Shown: piece after piece, positions 8,351 to 15,577 of the stretch
Layout: each line of letters starts with the position of its first letter
Position numbering within the stretch: the first letter of the stretch is position 1
Origin: an uncultured Asticcacaulis sp.
GTDB taxonomy: Bacteria > Pseudomonadota > Alphaproteobacteria > Caulobacterales > Caulobacteraceae
DNA length: 34,476 bases
Direction: 5' to 3'
NCBI GenBank assembly: GCA_936940865.1
Contig: CAKZJB010000024.1
Span: forward strand, 1-34,476
Position numbers and translations under genes: made by a program
The notes under the pieces: model-generated
What the model was told of the DNA's origin: nothing
The model's input: the letters and a program-made list of their open reading frames with translations, nothing else
The model's database searches: none

Positions 8351-8384
8351 AAAAAGACCCGGACGGCTAAGTCCGGGTCTTTTT
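8351..8384 (-). terminator. Rho-independent terminator of rpoZ
   Basis: A perfect 14-bp stem, AAAAAGACCCGGAC (8351-8364) against GTCCGGGTCTTTTT (8371-8384), with a six-base loop. On the minus strand the hairpin is followed by a run TTTTTTCTTTTT. It lies between the rpoZ stop (8439) and the rsh start (8288). The A/T flanks also make it potentially bidirectional. It implies that most rpoZ transcripts end before rsh. Confidence 0.9.
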
Positions 8385-8408
8385 ATATGGGCAGAAAAGC
8401 CGCGTGTT

Positions 8409-8453
8409 TTAGTAGCGCTCTGCTTAGTAGCGTTCTGCTTAGTAGCGTTCTTC
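8409..8453 (-). repeat. Three tandem 15-bp units spanning the rpoZ stop codon
   Basis: Units are 8409-8423, 8424-8438 and 8439-8453. Units two and three share TTAGTAGCGTTCT at their left ends; unit one differs from unit two by one base (GCGCTC for GCGTTC). Each unit carries TAA in the rpoZ frame on the minus strand, so the last codons of rpoZ plus its stop appear three times in a row. This looks like replication slippage that duplicated the end of the gene. Confidence 0.85.
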
Positions 8454-8798
8454 CTGGCCACCGTCGCGGTCGGACTGCAGGGCGCGGATAAGGTCGCCTT
8501 CCGACATCTGCTGATGCTGGGGGTCGGCCAGCAGGGCCAGGGTTTCGGCTTCTTCCTCGGCCTCGGTGTGTTCGTCGACGCGCTGCAGCGAGGCGATCAG
8601 GTTTTCGGTCAGCGAATTGGGGGCGATCACGCCGTCGGCGATTTCGCGCAGGGCGACGACCGGGTTCTTGTCGTTGTCGCGGTCGACCAGGATCTGCGAG
8701 CCCGAGCTGATGGCGCGGGCGCGATGAGCCGCCAGCAGCACCAGGTTGAAACGGTTGTCGATCTTTTCGACGCAATCCTCGACGGTGACGCGAGCCAT
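8439..8798 (-). CDS. rpoZ: RNA polymerase omega subunit
   Basis: Small RNA polymerase subunit that helps fold beta' and forms part of a ppGpp site. The 119-residue protein starts [20 protein letters not shown], with [10 protein letters not shown], the diagnostic omega N-terminal pattern, followed by an acidic Glu-rich tail (about 75-119) as in alphaproteobacteria. ATG 8798 is preceded by AGAGGTG. An upstream ATG at 8924 in the same frame gives a non-conserved extension. It sits upstream of rsh, the usual pairing. It is divergent from leuA, with about 220 bases between their starts in which I see no certain promoter. Confidence 0.95.
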   Translation of the reverse strand: MARVTVEDCVEKIDNRFNLVLLAAHRARAISSGSQILVDRDNDKNPVVALREIADGVIAPNSLTENLIASLQRVDEHTEAEEEAETLALLADPQHQQMSEGDLIRALQSDRDGGQEERY

Positions 8799-9021
8799 AG
8801 GCACCTCTTCGCTTGAACGTAAAATACGCCGCAACCGCGCGATTCGTGATCCGCAGTTCCGGCGCAAAGCAATATATTGGCGCCTATCTAGCCTTTCGGC
8901 TCGCCAAATACAAGATAAAAGCACCCCTGCCCGATCTTACACGATCACGTCTCGGCTTCGCGCCGTCCGAACGCATTGACTTAGGCGCAACCTGCCCCTA
9001 ATGCCATGCGCCATCATGCCT

Positions 9022-10689
9022 ATGCTGCCCAACCCCGAAACCAAATACGTGCCGTTTTCCCTTGGCGTCGACATGTCCGACCGGACGTGGCCGTCAAAGG
9101 TCGTGACCAAGGCCCCGCGCTGGCTGTCGACCGACCTGCGCGACGGCAACCAGGCGCTTGCCGACCCCATGGATGTCGAGAAGAAGATGATCTTCTTCAA
9201 CCTGCTCCTCAAGGTCGGCCTGAAGGAAATCGAGGTGGGCTTCCCGTCGGCATCGCAGACCGAATTCGACTTCGTGCGCAAGCTGATCGAGGAAAACCTG
9301 ATCCCCGACGACGTCACCATCCAGGTGCTGACCCAGTCGCGCGAGGATCTGATCAAGCGGTCGTTCGAATCCCTGCGTGGTGCAAAGCGCGCCATCGTGC
9401 ACCTTTATAATGCCACCTCGCCGCTGTTCCGCCGTGTCGTGTTCGGCATGGAAAAGGCCGATGTGCTGGCCCTGGCCGTCAAGGGCGCGACGCTGCTGCG
9501 CGACGAAGCGGCAAAGCAGCCGGACACCCACTGGGGTTTCGAATACAGCCCCGAAACCTTCACCGCGACCGAACCGGAATTCGCGCTTGAGGTCTGCGAG
9601 GCCGTGATCAACGTCATCCAGCCCACGCCGGAAAACCCGCTGATCCTGAACCTGCCGGCAACCGTCGAGGTGGCCGGTCCGCATACCTATGCCGACCAGA
9701 TCGAATGGTTCGGGCGCCACATCTCGCGCCGCGACAGCGTCTGCATCTCGCTCCATCCGCACAACGACCGCGGCTCGGGCATTGCCGCGGCGGAACTGGG
9801 GCTTCTGGCAGGCGCCGATCGTATCGAAGGCTGTCTGTTCGGCAACGGCGAGCGCACGGGCAATGTCGACCTGGTGACGCTGGGGCTGAATCTCTATACC
9901 CAGGGCGTGTCGCCCAGGCTCGACTTCTCGAACATGCGCGAAGTCGTGCAGACGGTCGAATACTGCAACAACATCCCGGTCCACCCGCGCCACCCCTATG
10001 CCGGCGAGCTGGTGTTCACGGCGTTTTCGGGTTCGCACCAGGACGCTATCAAGAAAGGTTTCGCGGCGCACGAAAAGCGCAACGACGGCATCTGGGAAAT
10101 GCCCTACCTGCCGATCGATCCGGCCGATGTCGGCGAAAGCTATGAGGCGGTGATCCGCGTCAATTCGCAGTCGGGCAAGGGCGGAATCGCCTGGATCCTG
10201 GAGCAGACGCAAGGGTTGAAGCTGCCGCGCCAGCTGCAGATCGATTTTTCGCGCCGCGTGCAGGAAATCACCGACGCCAGCGCCCGCGAACTGTCGTCCG
10301 AAGAAATCTGGAAGACCTTCCAGGACGCGTACCACCTGGGCGGCGGCCGCTACGGCCTTGTTGCCTATGAACAGGCGGCTGCCGTCCATTCCGGCTCGCA
10401 GCGCACCTTTGTCGGCCGCATCGTCAAGGACGGCGTCGAAGCCTCGGTCATCGGCCACGGCAACGGCCTGATCTCGAGCGCCATCGAAGCGCTCAACGAT
10501 CACTACGGCCTGGCGATGGAAGTCCTGGACTACGGCCAGCACGCGCGGACCAAGGGATCGCTCAGCCAGGCGGTCGCCTATATCGAGTGCCGCACCGCCG
10601 ACGGCCGCCACGTGTTCGGCATCGGCATTGACGACGATATCGCCACCGCCAGCGTCAAGGCGGTGCTTTCCGCGGCGAATGCTCTCTGA
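9022..10689 (+). CDS. leuA: 2-isopropylmalate synthase
   Basis: Condenses acetyl-CoA with 2-ketoisovalerate, the committed step of leucine synthesis. The form seen here is the longer (about 555-residue) type. Visible features are [13 protein letters not shown] with the metal-binding Asp of the DRDGxQ-type motif, [11 protein letters not shown] with the HxH metal ligands, [15 protein letters not shown], and a C-terminal regulatory (leucine-sensing) domain from about residue 415 containing [13 protein letters not shown] chose the ATG at 9022 because family members start with LPNPxTKYxPF. In-frame ATGs at 9001 and 9016 are also possible and none has a clear Shine-Dalgarno sequence. TTGACT at 8976-8981 with TAATGC at 8999-9004 (17-base spacing) would give a very short or absent leader. 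The stop codon forms the first base of a repeat element. Confidence 0.95.
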   Translation: MLPNPETKYVPFSLGVDMSDRTWPSKVVTKAPRWLSTDLRDGNQALADPMDVEKKMIFFNLLLKVGLKEIEVGFPSASQTEFDFVRKLIEENLIPDDVTIQVLTQSREDLIKRSFESLRGAKRAIVHLYNATSPLFRRVVFGMEKADVLALAVKGATLLRDEAAKQPDTHWGFEYSPETFTATEPEFALEVCEAVINVIQPTPENPLILNLPATVEVAGPHTYADQIEWFGRHISRRDSVCISLHPHNDRGSGIAAAELGLLAGADRIEGCLFGNGERTGNVDLVTLGLNLYTQGVSPRLDFSNMREVVQTVEYCNNIPVHPRHPYAGELVFTAFSGSHQDAIKKGFAAHEKRNDGIWEMPYLPIDPADVGESYEAVIRVNSQSGKGGIAWILEQTQGLKLPRQLQIDFSRRVQEITDASARELSSEEIWKTFQDAYHLGGGRYGLVAYEQAAAVHSGSQRTFVGRIVKDGVEASVIGHGNGLISSAIEALNDHYGLAMEVLDYGQHARTKGSLSQAVAYIECRTADGRHVFGIGIDDDIATASVKAVLSAANAL

Positions 10690-10824
10690 TACCAACGGCG
10701 ATTGGCTTTGACTCGATCGCCGTTGGCAAGGGCGACCGCCCGCCGCCGCCAATGCGGCGAGCCATGCGGCGTTTGAGCTGAAAAAAAACGAATACCGACG
10801 GTCATTCTTTATGGCCGTTGGTAT
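10689..10824. repeat. MITE-like intergenic repeat, copy 1
   Basis: A 136-bp segment bounded by the 11-bp inverted ends ATACCAACGGC (10689-10699) and GCCGTTGGTAT (10814-10824). Its first A is the last base of the leuA TGA stop. It shares CGGCGTTTGAGC, a following A-run, TACCGACGGTC and TTCTTTAT with a second copy at 14560-14712, in the same orientation and order. An internal dyad (CCAACGGCGAT / ATCGCCGTTGG) lies near its left end. No transposase is encoded, so it would be a non-autonomous or REP-like element. Confidence 0.8.
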
Positions 10825-10878
10825 GACTTGTCGTTTCTTCCCGCCTGACGTAAAAGGTTAATGGCGGGAGGGGTTCTC

Positions 10879-11364
10879 ATGGCAAGCGAAGTTTCCGACG
10901 ATTTCCTGCGCATTCTCGCGGAAACGGAGACGCGCGTGCGCCATTCGGCCCATGCCCACTGGGCCGCGACCAATCGCATGGACGCTATCAATGACACGGC
11001 GACCGTGGCCAATCTGGTCGGCGGTTTCGCCGTGTCTCTGCTGGCGGCCCTGCCCGTCATGTACCAGTCGCTCTATGCGCCGCATGCGACAGTCGTGAAT
11101 GCCAGCCTGTTCGTGCTTGGCGGCTTCGTGTCTGTGGTGTCGATCCTCCAGGCCGTCCAGCGCTGGGGCGAGCGCTCGCAGAGCCACCTCAATGCCGCCA
11201 ACGCCTATTCGTCGCTCAGGCGCAAGCTGGAAATCCTGCGGCTGAACCTGCCGGGCAGCGCGGGCGAACTCGAAGCTATTCTCGAAGAACTCCTGCGGCT
11301 TGGCGAAACAACGCCGGCGGTGCCGGGACATATCTGGCGCTCGGCGGTCAGGAAGCTGAAATAG
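10879..11364 (+). CDS. SLATT-like two-TM membrane protein
   Basis: The 161-residue protein has an N-terminal amphipathic helix (ILAETETRVRHSAHAHWAAT), a first membrane segment (about 46-67), a second (about 75-95), then a cytoplasmic helix with AANAYSSLRRKLEILRLNL. This architecture and the Ala/Leu/Arg helix after TM2 match the SLATT superfamily (SMODS- and SLOG-associating 2TM effector domain), proposed as pore-forming effectors in nucleotide-signal conflict systems. The assignment is by pattern; no score is available. ATG 10879 follows GGGAGGGG at ideal spacing and is preferred over ATG 10861. It stands alone: no cyclase or SLOG gene is adjacent. Its stop abuts the stop of the convergent gene at 11365. 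Confidence 0.6.
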   Translation: MASEVSDDFLRILAETETRVRHSAHAHWAATNRMDAINDTATVANLVGGFAVSLLAALPVMYQSLYAPHATVVNASLFVLGGFVSVVSILQAVQRWGERSQSHLNAANAYSSLRRKLEILRLNLPGSAGELEAILEELLRLGETTPAVPGHIWRSAVRKLK

Positions 11365-11670
11365 TCAGGCCTGCCAAACCTGGACGGGTGTTCCGGCATA
11401 GGCTTCGGCCAGCGAATGCCAGTTCGCCTCCATATCCGCAAAGGCGTCGGCCAGTGCCTCGCGAAACATTGCGAAGCCTTTGTCGAGTTCGCCGACGCTG
11501 ATGGATTTGCCATCCGACAGTTCGAAGATCAGGAAGATTTCGTCATAGGTGACTCTATCTATTCGCCGGGCATGGATCGCCATTACAGCCGACCATTTTA
11601 CGCTCTTGCGATGCCACCAGCCTTCGCGCACGACAAAGCCGTCGGGCCGGATCCGTATGTCCTTGCTCAA
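11365..11670 (-). CDS. Small protein of unknown function (TTG start, coupled to thermonuclease)
   Basis: A 101-residue cytoplasmic protein with no recognised family name. The sequence alternates short strands (DIRIRPDGFVVRE, KSVKWSAVMAIHARR, EIFLIFELSDGKSISV) with a C-terminal helix (FAMFREALADAFADM). This pattern is like small bacterial PH-like domains, which is my inference only. The start is TTG 11670-11668, which overlaps the thermonuclease stop as TTGA with GAGGA just upstream. Longer ATG starts in this frame would lie wholly inside the thermonuclease gene. The coupling suggests a joint role with the thermonuclease. It converges with the SLATT-like gene with no spacer. Confidence 0.65.
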   Translation of the reverse strand: MSKDIRIRPDGFVVREGWWHRKSVKWSAVMAIHARRIDRVTYDEIFLIFELSDGKSISVGELDKGFAMFREALADAFADMEANWHSLAEAYAGTPVQVWQA

Positions 11671-12206
11671 GACGTCCTCGGATGCTGTTGCCGCCAGGTC
11701 TGCGGCGCGTCGAAACCATGCGCCCAGGCGCCGGCGCGGGCGCGTCTGGCGGCGGTTTCGTCCGGCACGTACCGCATTGAATAGTGCCGATAAGCCACGG
11801 CCAGTCCACGCCGCACCATTTCCTGTCCCAGATCGCATGTGACGGCCGGTGTGCATTTCGTTCTGCAGATCGCGACTGTGCGACCGTAGTGGTCGGTATC
11901 CTGCTTTTCGCATACCACCGTCTTGCCTTCGACCAGTTGCCGCATCGTGTCGGCCGCGATCTCGCCGCACTTCATCCGGCCGCAGGTCTGGTGGAATTCG
12001 AAGGCATCGGCGCCGAAGAGACGGATTTCATGTCCCTTGATGACCAGGGAATCTCCGTCGATGGCTTCGGCTCTTCCCGACAAGGGCGCGGCGCCGGCGC
12101 TGGCGGCGGCTGCCATAAAAGTTACACAGAGCGAAACCTGAAGTGACCGCAACGCCACCGCGCGGATATTGCCGCTGCGCAACAGATTCGTTAAAACCCT
12201 GTTCAT
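11667..12206 (-). CDS. Exported thermonuclease-family (SNase-like) protein
   Basis: The 179-residue protein has an N-terminal signal region (about 18-40, ending SAGAAP) followed by a staphylococcal-nuclease-like domain. The SNase active-site elements are recognisable: AIDGDSL (Asp50/Asp52), IRLFGADAFE (Arg62, Glu70) and HYGRTVA (Arg109). Six cysteines lie after the signal (75, 80, 99, 114, 118, 124), suggesting disulfides in the periplasm or outside the cell. The start is ATG 12206, which gives a normal signal peptide; an in-frame ATG at 12305 is upstream. The stop overlaps the next gene's TTG. Function is probably nucleic acid hydrolysis, but many such exported proteins have unknown targets. 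Confidence 0.85.
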   Translation of the reverse strand: MNRVLTNLLRSGNIRAVALRSLQVSLCVTFMAAAASAGAAPLSGRAEAIDGDSLVIKGHEIRLFGADAFEFHQTCGRMKCGEIAADTMRQLVEGKTVVCEKQDTDHYGRTVAICRTKCTPAVTCDLGQEMVRRGLAVAYRHYSMRYVPDETAARRARAGAWAHGFDAPQTWRQQHPRTS

Positions 12207-12318
12207 GCTGATCTCTATCGCCCTCACCCTTGGTCTGACGCACCTTGCCATCCTGTTCAACAAGAACCGGAAGCGCAAGGCGGTGCGCGTCACAATTCGC
12301 ACCAACCGGGGCCGATAA
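12205..12318 (+). CDS. Possible 37-residue membrane peptide
   Basis: The frame begins MLISIALTLGLTHLAILFNK and ends in a very basic tail (KNRKRKAVRV, then TIRTNRGR, then TAA). A hydrophobic helix followed by positive charge is a typical small membrane protein layout. The start overlaps the divergent thermonuclease start by two bases, and no Shine-Dalgarno sequence is visible. A hairpin GCGCCCT (12335-12341) / AGGGCGC (12349-12355) follows its stop and could terminate it. Evidence is limited to layout, so it may be chance. Confidence 0.25.
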   Translation: MLISIALTLGLTHLAILFNKNRKRKAVRVTIRTNRGR

Positions 12319-12398
12319 TCGTTTCACCGATTCCGCGCCCTCACCTCAAGGGCGCTATTTGACAGCTCAGGCGCCCGCTCGTCACTCCAGGCCCTGAC

Positions 12399-13388
12399 AT
12401 GACCGCCCCTGCCCGCAACGCCCTTCAAACCTTCCTCTCCGCCTGGAGCGGCTACCTGCTGGCCATGGGCGGCGCGTTTCTTTTCGCCAGCAAGGGCATC
12501 TGGATCAAGCTGGCCTACAACCATCATGTCGATGCCTCGGCCCTGATGGCGATCCGGCTTACGCTGGCGACGCCCTTCTTCATCGTTTTCGGACTGTTGA
12601 CCTGGTGGCACCGCCGCCGGACGGGACGCGACGACCTGCCGCGCCTTATCGACCGTCCCGGTCTGTATCTGCGGGCGCTGGGTGTCGGCATTCTAGGCTA
12701 CTGGCTGGCTGCCTATACCGATTTCGCCAGCCTGGAAACCCTGTCGCCCCAGTTCGAGCGCCTGATCCTCTTCACCTACCCCCTCTTCGTCATCCTTTTG
12801 GGCGCGGTCTTCTTCAAGCAGCCGATGCGGCCGGCCGCATTGTGGGCTTTTCTTATCGCCTATGCCGGCCTGGGCTTCGTCTTCCTGACCGACCTCAAGG
12901 CGCATGGCGCGGCCATCGCCATTGGCGCCTTGTGGTGTACGGTTTCGTCGGTGGCGTTCGCTACCTACCTGCTGCTGGCCAAGCCGATGATCGCCAGGCT
13001 TGGGGCGTCGCTCTTTACATCCTGGGCCATGACCGGCGCGGCCCTGGCCATGGGCGTGCACTTCTTTTGCGTCCATCGCCTCGGCGATATCCATATGACC
13101 AGGGACCTGCTCGTCCTGTGCGTTGGCCTGGCCATAGGCGCCACCGTCCTGCCGAGCTATCTTACGAATTTCGCGCTTGGCCGAATCTCGTCTCAGGCCA
13201 ATGCCATCATCAGTTTCATCAATCCGGTCTTCACCCTGGTTTTGAGCGCCGCGATCCTGCGCCAGACGATCAGCCTGGCCGATATCGTCGGAACCGCGCT
13301 GGTCATTATGGGGGTTGGTCTCTACACCTGGCTCGACAAGCGCATAGGCCCGGCGCCCACACCCGTTCAGGCGTCTTTCAGAGGATAG
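12399..13388 (+). CDS. EamA/DMT-family transporter
   Basis: The 329-residue inner membrane protein has about ten hydrophobic segments arranged as two repeats of five, typical of drug/metabolite transporter (EamA) permeases. The first repeat starts YLLAMGGAFLFASKGIWIKL, followed by MAIRLTLATPFFIVFG. The second repeat is seen in IGALWCTVSSVAFATYLLLA and in ALGRISSQANAIISFINPVF, with the typical late P-V-F motif. Substrate is unknown. The 3' end overlaps the convergent folK by 22 bases. An 80-base gap to the preceding small frame contains only a hairpin. Confidence 0.9.
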   Translation: MTAPARNALQTFLSAWSGYLLAMGGAFLFASKGIWIKLAYNHHVDASALMAIRLTLATPFFIVFGLLTWWHRRRTGRDDLPRLIDRPGLYLRALGVGILGYWLAAYTDFASLETLSPQFERLILFTYPLFVILLGAVFFKQPMRPAALWAFLIAYAGLGFVFLTDLKAHGAAIAIGALWCTVSSVAFATYLLLAKPMIARLGASLFTSWAMTGAALAMGVHFFCVHRLGDIHMTRDLLVLCVGLAIGATVLPSYLTNFALGRISSQANAIISFINPVFTLVLSAAILRQTISLADIVGTALVIMGVGLYTWLDKRIGPAPTPVQASFRG

Positions 13389-13933
13389 GCGTCCGTGCCA
13401 ACGACGCACTTTTTGTAAAGATTTTCAGCGGTTTCGTTCAGGACAGGATGAAGCCACTGCGGTAATATATCACAGATCGGCCCCATGACGAAGGCCCGTT
13501 CGGCTGCACGCGGGTGGGGTAAAAGAATCCCGTCCCCGCCATCCATGACCTGACGGCCGTAGGCGATCAGATCGAGGTCCAGGACGCGCGGAGCGTTTGC
13601 CCGTCCGTCGCGAATACGCCCGGCCTCCCGCTCCGTCTCATGTAAAGATTTCATAAGTTCAACGAGTTGCATATCGGTTTCAACCGCGATGACGGCGTTG
13701 ACGTAAGGCGGGTCGTTCGGGTCGGGCCAGGCCCGCGAGCGCCACAATCGTGAAATGTTCGTAACGAACAATCCCCTGTCTCGCAAGGCCTTGACAACCG
13801 TGGCGAAAGCTTGCGATGCAGACAGGTGTTCGGACGGGAACGGGGCCGGCAGGTTCGAACCGTACGCGACGATGATCGCATCGGTATTCACATCCGCCGT
13901 CTTCGACCGAACATCTTTATTTTTGCTTTGCAT
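13367..13933 (-). CDS. folK: 2-amino-4-hydroxy-6-hydroxymethyldihydropteridine diphosphokinase
   Basis: HPPK transfers pyrophosphate from ATP to the pterin in folate synthesis. The 188-residue reading shows IIVAYGSNL at the N-terminal strand, SRLWRSRAWPDPNDPPYVNA, the signature PRVLDLDLIAYG with the Mg-binding Asp pair, and LPHPRAAERAFVMGPICDI. The start is uncertain: ATG 13933 is given, ATG 13951 is upstream, and a GTG just before NTDAIIVAYGSNL would give a more typical length; none has a strong ribosome site. The last 22 bases overlap the transporter's 3' end. It is divergent from the NYN gene, and the two starts are only 24 bases apart. Confidence 0.92.
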   Translation of the reverse strand: MQSKNKDVRSKTADVNTDAIIVAYGSNLPAPFPSEHLSASQAFATVVKALRDRGLFVTNISRLWRSRAWPDPNDPPYVNAVIAVETDMQLVELMKSLHETEREAGRIRDGRANAPRVLDLDLIAYGRQVMDGGDGILLPHPRAAERAFVMGPICDILPQWLHPVLNETAENLYKKCVVGTDAYPLKDA

Positions 13934-13957
13934 TTTTTCAGAAAGAGACATTTGCAG

Positions 13958-14560
13958 ATGAGCTTTTATCCCACGGACCGTATCGCCCTTTTTATCGACG
14001 GCGCCAATCTCTATTCCGCGGCGAAGGCCCTCAATTTCGACATCGATTACCGTAAGCTTCTCGACGAGTTCCGCAAACGCGGCATCCTGATCCGCGCCTA
14101 CTATTACACCGCCCTGGTCGAGGGCGACGATTATTCGCCGATCCGTCCGCTGGTCGACTGGCTGGACTATAACGGCTTTGCCCTGATCACCAAGACGGCC
14201 CGTGAGTATGTCGACAGCCAGGGGCGCAAGCGCTGGCGCGGCGACATGGATATCGAAATCGCCTGCGACATGATGGAGATGGCCGAGCACGCCGATCATC
14301 TGGTGTTGTTCTCGGGTGACGGCGACTTCCGCCGCCTGCTTGAATCCGTCCAGCGCAAGGGCGCGCGCGTCACCGTCGTATCGACGGTCAAGTCTTCTCC
14401 GCCCATGACGTCGGACGAACTGCGCCGCCAGGCTGATACCTTCGTCGACCTGGCCGACCTGGCTTCGGTCATCGGCCGTCCGCGGCAGGGCCAGGGGCAA
14501 AACCAGAATGGCCAGGGCGCCAAGTTCCCGGCCAAGGATGACTTTGACGACGCCGTGTAA
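13958..14560 (+). CDS. NYN-domain (LabA/DUF88) putative ribonuclease
   Basis: The 200-residue protein has an N-terminal PIN-like NYN domain: IALFIDGANLYS (Asp14), WRGDMDIEIACDMMEMA (Asp96, Asp98) and LFSGDGDFRRLL (Asp121, Asp123) form the acidic metal-binding cluster. After residue about 170 it becomes a Gln/Gly/Asn-rich tail (GQGQNQNGQG) with an acidic end. Family members are predicted RNases; the target is unknown. ATG 13958 follows GAAAGAGA at a long spacing. It is divergent from folK. Its TAA stop supplies the first base of repeat copy 2. Confidence 0.9.
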   Translation: MSFYPTDRIALFIDGANLYSAAKALNFDIDYRKLLDEFRKRGILIRAYYYTALVEGDDYSPIRPLVDWLDYNGFALITKTAREYVDSQGRKRWRGDMDIEIACDMMEMAEHADHLVLFSGDGDFRRLLESVQRKGARVTVVSTVKSSPPMTSDELRRQADTFVDLADLASVIGRPRQGQGQNQNGQGAKFPAKDDFDDAV

Positions 14561-14712
14561 TACCAACGGCGCCAATCTTTTCGTTCCTTGCCCGCCGCCG
14601 TCTTGTCTTCAAAAAGCGAAACGTCAGGACAACGCTTCGCGGGCGGCGCGGCCATCCGGCGTTTGAGCGGAAAAAGCTTATACCGACGGTCGTTCTTTAT
14701 AATCGCTGGTAT
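14560..14712. repeat. MITE-like intergenic repeat, copy 2
   Basis: A 153-bp relative of the element at 10689-10824. It starts ATACCAACGGCG (14560-14571), whose first A is the last base of the NYN gene's TAA, and ends CGCTGGTAT (14704-14712), a slightly decayed inverted end. Shared blocks in the same order are CGCCGCCG, CGGCGTTTGAGC, a short A-run, TACCGACGGTC and TTCTTTAT. The middle differs in sequence and length, so the copies have diverged. Confidence 0.8.
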
Positions 14713-15025
14713 CGTGCCCTTGCGGATGTGGCGCGACATTATGTCCTGAAAGCCCCGGGTTTATTGCGGGCCGATATGTCTCCGGGGCATGGTTCCGAGA
14801 CTTCGGTTCAAGGTTACCAGTTGATAAATGCCTGTCATTGCTCAGGATTGGCCGTAAATACTGGACGTGTCCGCCGCGAAATGCTGTCAGACATGTTCAT
14901 TCGTGTCGGCCAGTTCTTAAGGACGACTCGTTTTTGACAACGCTTTCGTCACGCATTCGTGCCTTTACCTTTTCGTCTGCAAGGCGTCAGATACCCTCCC
15001 GAGGGGTGATGACGGAGGCAGGCGA
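14713..15025. other. Intergenic stretch with no convincing gene
   Basis: This 313-base gap lies between repeat copy 2 and the TPR gene. A 69-codon frame (14728-14937) has no family resemblance and no ribosome site. A loose dyad GCCCCGG (14752-14758) / CCGGGGC (14782-14788) is present. TTGACA at 14934-14939 could be a -35 box for the TPR gene, but I see no good -10 at 17 bases. Nothing else is supported. Confidence 0.5.
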
Positions 15026-15577
15026 ATGGACAATGCCGAGCATCTGCTCGAAAAGGCGTGGCGTGCGCGCCGCGCGCGGCATCTGGAGGCGGCCCATGCC
15101 GCCCTCGACAAAGCCATCGTCATGAGCCGGTCCGCCGGCAACGAAGCCATCCTGGCCAAGGCCTTGCTTCAACAGGCCCAGGTCGAACGCGACCGCGGCC
15201 GTCCCAATTCCGCGGTTCCGCTCTACGAGGAAGCCGTGCGGCTGTTCCGGGTGTTGGGCGATCCCCTCGCGCTGGCCTCGGCGGTGCGTCATCTCGGCGA
15301 CACGCACAGCGAACGCGGCGACTTCGACGAAGCCATGCCGTGCTACGATGAGGCGCTCGCCATTTATCGCGCCGTCGATGACCCGCCCGGCCTGGCCCTG
15401 GCCAATGCGTTGAGGCCCATGGCCTTGTTGCATGAGGCGCAAGGGGCCAATGACATCGCCCTGCCGCTGTGGCGCGAAGCGTTCTCCCTCTACAATGCCG
15501 CCGGCGTGGATGCCGGCGTGGAAGAATGCGGGGTTCACCTGACGGCGCTGGCTTCGCCTCATTCGCCATCCCAGTAA
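15026..15577 (+). CDS. Tetratricopeptide-repeat protein
   Basis: The 183-residue cytoplasmic protein is composed of helical TPR-like repeats. ALLQQAQVERDRGRPNSAVP, SAVRHLGDTHSERGDFDEAM and ALRPMALLHEAQGANDIALP each show the small-Gly-Ala pattern with a following Y/W-x-x-A helix. Such proteins are protein-protein interaction scaffolds; no enzyme domain is attached. ATG 15026 is preceded by GGAGGCAGG. No signal peptide is seen. The 3' end overlaps the convergent cupin gene by 19 bases. Partner unknown. Confidence 0.8.
   Translation: MDNAEHLLEKAWRARRARHLEAAHAALDKAIVMSRSAGNEAILAKALLQQAQVERDRGRPNSAVPLYEEAVRLFRVLGDPLALASAVRHLGDTHSERGDFDEAMPCYDEALAIYRAVDDPPGLALANALRPMALLHEAQGANDIALPLWREAFSLYNAAGVDAGVEECGVHLTALASPHSPSQ

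Noticed and set aside
9094-10752. 552-codon open frame opposite leuA
   Set aside because: Antisense shadow of leuA, no recognisable domain and low-complexity composition.
10689-14712. Region between the two repeat copies as a mobile cassette
   Set aside because: The copies are in direct orientation, but the interval includes folK, a housekeeping gene, and no integrase or transposase; shared element insertion is simpler.
14728-14937. 69-codon frame after repeat copy 2
   Set aside because: No ribosome site, no family resemblance and no neighbour support.
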